Shown here one piece after another: positions 56,898-64,000 of a stretch of DNA of 64,000 bases (position 1 is its first letter; every line of letters begins with the position of its first letter). The position numbers were made by a program, and so were the translations under genes. Source of the stretch: Phymorhynchus buccinoides. Taxonomy: Eukaryota > Mollusca > Gastropoda > Neogastropoda > Raphitomidae. Location of the stretch: NCBI GenBank assembly GCA_017654935.2, contig CM065690.1, positions 13,528,367-13,592,366 on the forward strand, read 5' to 3'. The notes under the pieces were generated by a model. That model searched no databases and was not told the origin of the DNA. It saw only the letters and a list, made by a program, of their open reading frames with translations.

Positions 56898-57660
56898 TGT
56901 TTGTTTTTGTTTGTTTGTTCGTCTTTTGCTTGTTTGGAAAGGGGTTATATTGAGAATTTTGAAAGCCTGATTTGAAAAACAAAGCGCGGATTCGCAATCG
57001 TTTTTTTTGTGGCTTCATCCTGTGCGACAATTGTGGGACAAACGAAACATTTTAAAGAGCAGCCTCATCATTTGAAGTGCAGCCTCCGATTTGTTGAAGT
57101 GCGAGAACAATTTTTGGACTCCGTAACAGACCGACAAAGTGAGTTTTTTATAGGTTTGTGGCTTTGTGCCACCACAAAAAAAAAAGCGCGGAAGGAATCG
57201 CAATAGTTTGTTGCACGCGACGTCTATTTTTACCACTCCCCCCCCCAATCATGAGTCACCTCCCCTGGCTTTTCAATAATCTTAATCTGTAAACCAGAAT
57301 GTTATCTCTGCACCCATTTCGTAACTTTTTATATCTTTTGGAAAACATTTAAAAACTATGTATCCTACTTATGCTCATCGAAAGAAGCACCGCATACTCG
57401 TCGTGTCTGTTGTCCTTCCGAGTGTCGGTATTACATATGTTTATTATTTTCGCTACGCTTTTTTTTTAAAAATACATCATTTTAAAGAGCAGCCTCAATT
57501 TGAATTTTGTGCAGACGTGCGCCTCGATTCGAAGTGCGACATTTTGGACCGACCGACTGACAGACAGAACCGACCCGACCGACTGACAAAGTGAGTTGTA
57601 GGTTTGTGCTTGAGCCATAAACAAAAACCACACAAAAAGCTCCTAGAGAATGGAGTCAAA
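56898..57660. other. Unassigned intron DNA with a duplicated segment
   Basis: 57050-57180 and 57475-57615 share aaagagcagcctca, gaagtgcgac/gaagtgcgag, ttttggac, gaccgac and gtgagt..taggtttgtg in the same order: a direct repeat about 420 bases apart. Confidence 0.55.
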
Positions 57661-57667
57661 GCATGCT

Positions 57668-57836
57668 GTATTTTACGGATTATAAGGCACCACCTTCCTA
57701 CCACCCCAAATTTTACACACAATTCAGACTTTTGTTATATTTTCTTACTGTATTATTCGTCATATTGTAAGGCGCAGGGGTCTCAAATCTTGGAAAAGTA
57801 TTTCGCCTTATAGCCGTCCGTAAAAATATGGTAAAT
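57668..57836. mobile_element. ACCGTATTTTTCGG MITE family copy
   Basis: gtattttacggattataagg and ttatagccgtccgtaaaaata ends, with ggcgcaggggtctcaa inside. Confidence 0.75.
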
Positions 57837-58150
57837 TTCAAGCAAACTAAGGACCCTCCTCTCTCCTCCCCCACCCTGCATTAACCCCTATAGCTGCTAA
57901 CCATTCTGAGCTTCCCGGAATTTTTCAGTTATTCAACCGCGCTTCTGCATTTCCGATTATGACAATATAAATTCCACATTTCGAAATCGCAAGGGAAAAA
58001 AAAAAAAGAAGAAAGCGGGAAAATGTAAAATCCACAAGTGGAAGTCATCAACGTGCATGCCATTTCCACAGCCATTCCAAATTCCAATCCAACATTTATT
58101 ATCTTGGAAATCATGCATAATCTGCGCATGTGTGGTAAGCTCTGCTAATC

Positions 58151-58408
58151 ATGACGTCAAACAAAACCGCGAAGTTGCGTCGAGTTTACCGAAGTTTGTT
58201 CCTCGGTATTAGAGAACAATTTCCCATCAATGATGTGTCCCACGAAGAGGATAGTTACGCTTTCTGCACTGTGTGCCGACACAACTTCAGAATTTCATAC
58301 AGGGATCTAGAACAACATCGTTGTTCACGAGAAGCCTGTACCGTCAAACTGAAAGCAGAAGTCTTCAGTTGTGAAAACGACTTTTTTCTTTTTTTTGCGA
58401 TGACGTAG
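58151..58408 (+). CDS. Small ORF with BED-like zinc-finger half, possible transposase remnant
   Basis: 85 codons. The centre reads FPINDVSHEEDSYAFCTVC, then RHNFRISYRDLEQHRCSREAC. The C-x-x-C, F-x-I and D-L-x-x-H pattern is that of the BED-type finger at the start of many hAT-like transposases, but the last His is replaced by Cys. The stop follows soon after, and no catalytic domain is seen nearby. It lies in the intron between plus-strand exons 1 and 2. An isolated fragment of a transposon or a short first exon of an unrelated gene are both possible. Confidence 0.3.
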   Translation: MTSNKTAKLRRVYRSLFLGIREQFPINDVSHEEDSYAFCTVCRHNFRISYRDLEQHRCSREACTVKLKAEVFSCENDFFLFFAMT

Positions 58409-58614
58409 TCATGATACAGTGCTTCGGATGCTAAAACAGCACAATCAGTGGAGAGGTAAGCATGCCGTTTTATTCGGTCTTGGTCTTGTGTAAGACAATG
58501 TTTTTCATGTCAGGAAATTGAAGACTTTGCTTCTTTATTTTTTTTTCAACAAAGCAATGCTTCAGCTTCAGGGTGGCTGTGCACCACTGACCCCACCGCT
58601 CGCCCGCCCTCTTG

Positions 58615-58675
58615 AGAGGGGGACCCCCCCCCCCCCCCCCCCACACAACCCCCCCCCCCAACCCCCCCCACTCCA
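58615..58675 (+). repeat. Poly-C tract
   Basis: Nearly pure C at 58624-58670. The rest of 58410-59050 is unassigned. Confidence 0.9.
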
Positions 58676-59054
58676 CCAATCCCCATATTTCCAGATTTTG
58701 ATTCTGGAAAGTTGCCAGCTATGATGAACCCCCTTCACTGCCTGCTCCGTTTCTACTATGGTGTGTGTGATGTCATTGACGATGTCATAACTTTGGATGT
58801 CTTAGTCCTGGAATGCTATGGTTTTTTTGTTTGTTTAGGCAAGTCAGGAAAAATATATCAAGAACGTTCTCTCCAAATAGGGCATTTGTCACGTGAGTGC
58901 GACCTTGAAATTCACTGAATTGAAATGAGAGAGTTGGATTAGAGGGGTCACCACAACCACAGGGAAAACATGCGGGCAATTTAGTAGTCTGATCATCTGT
59001 TCGAACTCCGTGGCAAATGTCCTATTGAGTCTAACAGGTCTCTTTTAAATTCTA

Positions 59055-59245
59055 TATTGTATGATTAGGTACTTTATAGTCACAGAAGCGTCTGTGTGAA
59101 ATTCGGGCTGCTCCCACCTGGAGAGCGTGTCGTAGCCAGAGGCGCGCCACCCGATTTAAAAAATAAATACATTTGCATGCGATTTTTGTGTGACTGATTT
59201 GAGGAAGGAAAGGGGTGGTAGTGGTGGTGGTAAATTTTGACAAAA
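59055..59245 (-). mobile_element. tRNA-derived SINE, copy 6 (3' half only)
   Basis: taggtactttatagtcacag, aattcgggctgctcccacct, gccagaggcgcgccaccc, gcatgcgatttttgtgtgac, then gtggtggtggtaaattttga. The poly-C position is replaced by GGT repeats. It ends just before exon 2. Confidence 0.8.
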
Positions 59246-59277
59246 CGACAACTTTTTATTTTTTGTTCCTACCAGAG

Positions 59278-59417
59278 GCAGCGCGCACAATGGAAGGCAA
59301 CATCCACACCCTGTTGGACGCCGACCTGATTTTGGAGCGACTGCGCAAGGCCAAGGACCTCCCCTGCGTGGTCACCATCGACAGACCCCCCACTGCCGAG
59401 TCCGCCCAGTCCATCCA
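59278..59417 (+). CDS. Coiled-coil (TRIM/RNF17-like) gene, exon 2 of 3 visible
   Basis: 140 bases after a strong pyrimidine tract ending in ctaccagag, and before donor GTAAAG. It encodes AARTMEGNIHTLLDADLI, then LERLRKAKDLPCVVTI and DRPPTAESAQSI. Two acceptors two bases apart (59276 or 59278) are possible. Only 59278 keeps the frame with the previous visible exon. Family comparison from general knowledge: the helix, then a short P-rich loop before a beta strand, follows the layout at the end of the B-box coiled coil in RNF17 and in TRIM2/3-type proteins. The exon sits right after a truncated SINE (59055-59245). Confidence 0.65.
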
Positions 59418-59574
59418 GTAAAGGGCTGGTCTTTCTTAGTTTACTTTGAAATAGTTTTCCCTGAATTGATGGTAGCTTCCATGATTGTAGATCTTATAAT
59501 AAAGCAAAAGATTGTTAGAGAAAAACCCGGATATACGGGTATCTCCAAGTTGTTGGGACAAGAGAAGAAATAAG

Positions 59575-60129
59575 AAATAATGTTTTTACGCCCTCTTTGG
59601 CCTTTCGGCCATGTGGGGCATATTGTTGGGACAGAGATGATGTGGCCAGTTTCATAATTTAAAAAAAAAAAAAAAGTTTTATTAACACACTTTTGCAGCA
59701 AAAAAAAAAAATATAGACAAGAGTACAACAAGCCGAGGCTTATAAAAATACTCAACACATACAGACAGTACTAGCAACAGGCTCTGGCTCTGTCACATTT
59801 TTAAATACAATGGTATGGAAAGGATAAACTAAATATAATGATCAATACAACTGACCTTTCGGGGGGGGGAAAAAGTGAACAATATAATTCAAACATTGAA
59901 TATCAAGGTCATGAAAAATGATTCCTAAGAACTAATAATTCATCATAAAAACTGAAGAAAAGGGTAATTCAAATTATAGTTTAAGTCGGGCAAAACTCAA
60001 TGTATTCACTATAACAAGATATTTATAATTAAGCAGAGATAGCATGGTTTTCTATATCCCCACATGGGACACCCCCAAAAAAGTAAGGATATTTAATTTT
60101 TTTATTATTTAATTTAAAGACATTAATTA
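59575..60129. other. Intron DNA with a GACGTAAAA-element scrap
   Basis: ttacgccctctttggccttt and gggacagagatgatg at 59585-59640 resemble the 54828 element. The rest is AT-rich with A-runs at 59661 and 59701. Confidence 0.4.
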
Positions 60130-60412
60130 TTAACCCCTTTCGCCGGTCCCCCCCCCCCCCCCAATAGTCGGCATTTTTAGCACCGCAAATGATTTTAACA
60201 CCGCACGTCACTTTAAAAGGCAATCAAATCGGAAGTCTTCGGTTATTTTCAAAGGGGACCCCTTCTATTTTCTTAACTTTGGGGTGTAAGGATAGGTCTA
60301 ATGTTATATATATTTCACAGACAAATTTGCAATATTGCAGATTATTTTTTTCTCTACCCAGTCCAGTATGATATTTTTTGCCTGAAAAATGGTCGGGCGG
60401 TGAAAGGGTTAA
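60130..60412 (+). mobile_element. piggyBac-like MITE, copy 6
   Basis: TTAA-cccctttcgccggtccc and ggcggtgaaaggg-TTAA. A poly-C run lies just inside the left end. Confidence 0.8.
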
Positions 60413-60627
60413 TCTTGTAAACACAAATGATTTTTCCAACTACATGGAAGATTTCACAGTTTCATATTCTGAATAGCAAAGGGATTGAAGCGTTGGGTGA
60501 GATTTGTGTTTAATTATTTTATAAGTAATCACGGTTCAGAGCAATACTGGCAAATGTGGATTAAAGAATAGTCTGCCTGTGAAATATAAATAATTATTTA
60601 ATGTGGCGGTACCATAGCCGATGAGGT

Positions 60628-60970
60628 TTAACCGAGGCATGGTTACCGCTACACCTATCTATATTGCAGGCATGGGAATTGTCACGAGCAAATTTTTTGT
60701 TTTTTGAAATTGTTACTAAATACTTCGTTTTTGTTTACTAAATACTTCAATTATTGGGGGTGGCTTTTCAGAGATTTTTGTCTGACAATTCCCATGCCTG
60801 ATATTGTTAAATACTCGGGACTTTACTGGGTGTTGCACTGCCTCCGGGCTTGCCGCCTACCCCCCAAGCAAGTCCCGCCGTAGGGGGATCGTTCCCCATT
60901 TCCAGGTATCTTTATTCGGTATAGCTACTAGATGTCGCCATATGTGTGTTTCAGACCAGAGGACGGGTTT
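60628..60970 (+). mobile_element. GGCATGGTTACCGCTACACC element with nested MITE
   Basis: Same element as 54828: gaggcatggttaccgctaca ... tactcgggactttactggg ... tgcactgcctccgggcttgc ... catatgtgtgtttcagacca gaggacg. It is interrupted at 60667-60800. Confidence 0.7.
60667..60800. mobile_element. 134-base MITE with CAGGCATGGGAATTGTC ends, nested
   Basis: Perfect 17-base inverted ends (caggcatgggaattgtc and gacaattcccatgcctg), flanked on both sides by atattg, a 6-base target duplication. Related ends occur in the duplicated element at 36090-36345 and 37200-37445. The CAGG end resembles hAT MITEs, though the duplication is shorter than the usual 8. Confidence 0.85.
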
Positions 60971-61179
60971 TTTTTTTTTAAATGGATATTTAATCACACC
61001 TGTGAAAGTATAGTCATAATTATTGTGGTGTGTTGGTGGGGTGTTCTTGTTTAAGTTTTGACTTTTTTGATATAGTGAGCATTTGAACAAATAGTATTAC
61101 ATCTATTTACAGACATTCTTCATGTGCTTTAAAAAAAACTGTACCTAACTAGTCTATATTTTTGTGGATGTTTGCATGT

Positions 61180-61400
61180 TTATAGCACACGCTATAAGCC
61201 CCAGTGGACAACGAAAAAAAAAAAAGCTGTCATTCGGTTCACACCTTTCCTCCCTCATCAGTACAACAAAATTCGCATGCAAATAATAAAATGGGTATTT
61301 CCCCGTTAATAGTCGCCTTCTGGCTGCGACGCAACTCTCCAGGTGGGAGCAACCCGAATTTCACAGACGCCTCTGTGGCAATAATTAATAAATGTACCAA
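61180..61400 (+). mobile_element. tRNA-derived SINE, copy 7 (head missing)
   Basis: agcacacgctataagcccca, gtggacaacg, caaaattcgcatgcaaat, gcgacgcaactctccaggtg, aacccgaatttcacagacgc. Confidence 0.8.
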
Positions 61401-61404
61401 ATAC

Positions 61405-62160
61405 CGAAGTGGAGTCTTAGTCGGGTAAAACGAATTTTAACGGAACACAGACTCAGTTCGTTGTATCAGGATTTCGTTATACATGTACATGTACAATGTA
61501 TGTTGAAAACAAAATCAGTTCAAACACTCACCAATGATAACCGAAAACATAAACTTGACCAGTTTGGATCGTCTGTCTTAATCACGGGATGTACAAGGCT
61601 TGAAGAAGTTCAGCAGTGTTGTCTGACGCTGATCTGTTTTGGCACACTTTTCAACAAGTTTGTCCATTAAGTGACAACACATCACACAAATTTAGTTTGA
61701 TATAGGCTTTCACGAACTTTTCGATCTTTATTTTGAGCGCGAATTGTAAAGCGTCCTTGAGAAACCGAATGATCTGTAGGAAGCCTAGGCCTAGCAGACG
61801 ACCCAGTGTGAATCTAAATGAGTTCACGCATGCGCAGTTCATATTTTCCAACTTCCTTCCTCTTGACAACACGTTCTAGCTTGGAGTTTGAAGGCCTAGG
61901 TTTTTGCAGCGCATCGCACAGGCTGAGTTCGTTATAGGCTATTTTTCAAAGTAAATAAAATTATCCTGGGGCGTAGAACATGAGTTCATAAAAAAAAGCG
62001 GATAGATGTTCGTTATTTCAAAAGGATTCTTTGTTCGTTATGTCCATGGCTTTGCAAGTGACAAATAGAAAGGCATTTTGCCGGGAAATTGAAGTTAGTC
62101 AGTTCGTTAATCACGAAATTTCGTTAAAAGCGAGTTTCGTTATAGTTGGACTCCACTGTA
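61405..62160 (-). mobile_element. pogo/Tigger-like transposon remnant
   Basis: Left agtggagtcttagtcgggta and right tagttggactccactgta are inverted, with TTCGTTA words near both ends. On the minus strand near 61575-61672 the frame reads MDKLVEKCAKTDQRQTTL and then LNFFKP before a stop. A Q-T-T-L-x-x-F-F tail is characteristic of Tigger/CENP-B-type transposases. Upstream of it the frame is broken. It is a non-autonomous, dead copy. Confidence 0.6.
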
Positions 62161-62775
62161 TGTAACTTGAAAGACTATGCTTTTGTGTATATGACACTGT
62201 GCATTGTGCATCACATGGATGTGACCTTGCCTAAGATACAAGGCAGCGCCTGGTTTTGAAATGTTTGACCAAAAAAAAAAAAAATTGGTTCAAAGTTCAA
62301 GGGGAAAGAAGTGTTGAATTCTCACTTTTACAAGCCTGGATGGAATCTATTCTATCATGTTACCGTTTCACTACGAATGAGTTATTCCTTCCAATTTGGA
62401 GCAAATGCCAATTTACCAAAGACCAAAAAGTTATAGTCTTAACAAGACTAGATTACTTCCCTTGGTCTACACAGCCAATACCACTAAGCTGCCGTGGATC
62501 CCACTCGCTATGTCACTTCCGGGGAGGCAACTTTAAATCATAATAAATTCAATAAGCTTCAAATTGAGTAAGATTTTGCTTTTTCTTCAGCTTCAGGGGG
62601 GCAACGTTACCCCACCCCTGTACCATGCCAGGGGCCTAGGCGGCCCCTGGACCCCTGCCTTGCCTGTTTTTGGATTTTCTCCAGTTGCATCCATGGTTAT
62701 ATGAATGTGTATGTGTGTTCTACTGTTTAGTGCCTTTAACAAAACATGTCTAAGACCATTGTGCTTGTTGTGCAG

Positions 62776-62847
62776 ATTTCACTCTGACACCAATTTGAAA
62801 GACCTTATCGGAACTTACGGAGAGATTGTGGCTCCAAACGCCGCTCA
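62776..62847 (+). CDS. Coiled-coil (TRIM/RNF17-like) gene, exon 3 of 3 visible
   Basis: 72 bases after acceptor cttgttgtgcag and before donor GTAAGT. The exon completes the split Gln codon of the previous exon (CA plus A) and ends with CA. It encodes FHSDTNLKDLIGTYGEIV and then APNAAQ. The pattern F-x(5)-L-x-x-L-I-x-x-Y/F-G-x-I is the strand that follows the coiled coil in TRIM/RNF17-type proteins. Further exons must lie beyond the right edge of the window. Confidence 0.65.
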
Positions 62848-63059
62848 GTAAGTACAGACTGTTTTCACTCGCAAACAGACACGCTGTATTCATGATTGCG
62901 TTGCAGTTGGAGTGGAATGCATTGTGCATGAAAATGAACAAGCCATTAGAGCTGTCAAATCGAAATGTCTCGATTGATCTTCAGAATTTTCCCACAACGC
63001 AAACTCATTTTGTCTTCAGGTTGCTATCATTGAAGTACAAGAAGATATGTTTAGATGTT

Positions 63060-63430
63060 TGTTGTGTTCTGTAGTCTTCTGAAGGCTTTCACTGAATAAT
63101 GGCAAAAGTTTTGTTGTTGTTATTTTGTCTTTAGAAAGATCTAACTGAATTATTGCAAGAAATGGTTTGTCGTTTTGTCTTCAGAAAGCTGTATCTCTAT
63201 TAGATAAGACCCTCCGTGTTTAAAGACATCATCTAATTTAAGACCGATTTGTTCTTTTGGACGGATGCTGAACCCTTCCTACAAAACTGAACCTCTGTTA
63301 TAAGACCTCCTCCAAATTAGGATTGATTTTTTCTGACTTTTTCGAAGTTCTTAAAATAGAGGTTTGACTGTGCAGACAAGATAATTTTTTTGAATGCTCT
63401 GTTTCTAGAAAGCTAATACTGAATTATCGC
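63060..63430 (+). repeat. Degenerate repeat with acceptor-like words, and a CAGTGGAACC-type scrap
   Basis: ttttgtctttagaaagatct, ttttgtcttcagaaagctgt and ctgtttctagaaagctaata each precede a related actgaattattgcaag stretch. 63195-63375 has the decayed taagacctcc/ataagacc words of the CAGTGGAACC family. Confidence 0.45.
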
Positions 63431-63443
63431 AAGTGATATTATA

Positions 63444-63992
63444 CAGTGGAATCCGCTTAATCGGCCACTTTTGGGACCAGGAAAAATATGGCAGATAAAG
63501 CGAATCGGCTGATAAAACGAACATCGAGATACTGTATGACGCAATTATGCAAGTCAAAAGCAATGACGTCAAAATTAAATGTTGCAGTTCAAATTCAAAT
63601 TCTTATGTGTGTGTGTGTGTGTGTTTATTAATCCTACAACTTGACAGAAGCACGAGTAAAAGACAATGATTTTGTTTTCTTGAGTGATTTTAACGCCATG
63701 CAGGGTCTTTCAATTGACAACAGCTCACCTTCCAACTTCACACTCAACCATGTAAGTGTCAAAAGCGTGTTGTCAGTTTGTCTGCCTCTGTTGTTCTCCC
63801 TCTCAAAAAGGGGTAAAGAGGAAAAATTAGAGAGAAAAAGTGGCCAATAAAGCGAAATTGAAGATTTCAGCTTTGGCCGTAAAAACGAACAAAATAACAC
63901 ATGCTTAAGAAGAAAAAATTCCGTTCCAGAGGAATTGGCCGATTAAGCGGCTTTGGCCGATTATCTGATGGCCAATTAAACAGATTCCACTG
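63444..63992. mobile_element. pogo-like inverted-repeat element at the window end
   Basis: TA-CAGTGGAATCCGCTTAATCGGCC at the left. At the right ggccgattaagcggctttgg is followed by ccaattaaacagattccactg and TA. A TA target site and a CAGTGGAATCC end are typical of pogo/mariner-type elements. It is about 550 bases, contains a (GT)n at 63606-63624, and has no transposase. Confidence 0.75.
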
Positions 63993-64000
63993 TATATCGA

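Overview
The window is animal nuclear DNA: small exons with GT/AG splice sites separated by kilobase introns, many short inverted-repeat transposons, a tRNA-derived SINE, long simple repeats, and no compact operon-like coding. A marine invertebrate, probably a mollusc, is my best guess from the repeat style and the gene type, but no sequence here proves the species. The sequence is a scaffold of three contigs (1-24047, 24548-49173, 49674-64000) joined by two gaps of exactly 500 N.

Layout. 1-24 kb holds no convincing host exon. It is made of tandem arrays (2.2-4.2 kb), hairpin elements (4.5 kb), a palindromic piggyBac-like MITE (5.0-5.5 kb), poly-G blocks (5.7-6.9 kb), TA-type inverted-repeat elements, simple repeats and unassigned AT-rich DNA. 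24.5-49 kb carries a minus-strand gene for a multi-Tudor-domain protein. Seven exons are readable (48917 down to about 36785), with a duplicated eighth at 35.7 kb, and all but one of the joins have matching splice phases; the remaining one is off by a single base. The same contig holds a 3.2-kb CT tract (31.9-35.2 kb). 49.7-64 kb carries three plus-strand exons (51.7, 59.3, 62.8 kb) encoding a coiled-coil region of TRIM/RNF17 type, set among transposon copies.

Main observations. First, three exons of the Tudor gene each run directly into a tandem array whose unit is the 3' end of that exon plus its 5' splice site and the start of the intron. A fourth exon has its 3' splice site side duplicated. 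Second, the plus-strand coiled-coil exons and the minus-strand Tudor exons look like the two halves of one RNF17-like protein. They are separated by a fixed-size gap, and both ends of the middle contig lie in the same dispersed repeat, so one contig may be inverted in the scaffold. If so, the window holds one gene, whose product would belong to the germline PIWI/piRNA machinery.

The rest is mobile DNA: a TTAA-flanked piggyBac-like MITE (six copies), an ACCGTATTTTTCGG MITE (about ten), a poly-C-containing tRNA SINE (seven), a GAA-tailed retroposon-like family (about eight), two pogo/Tigger-like elements, a 1.2-kb element with a transposase remnant, foldback elements, and a short 5' U2 snRNA-like fragment.
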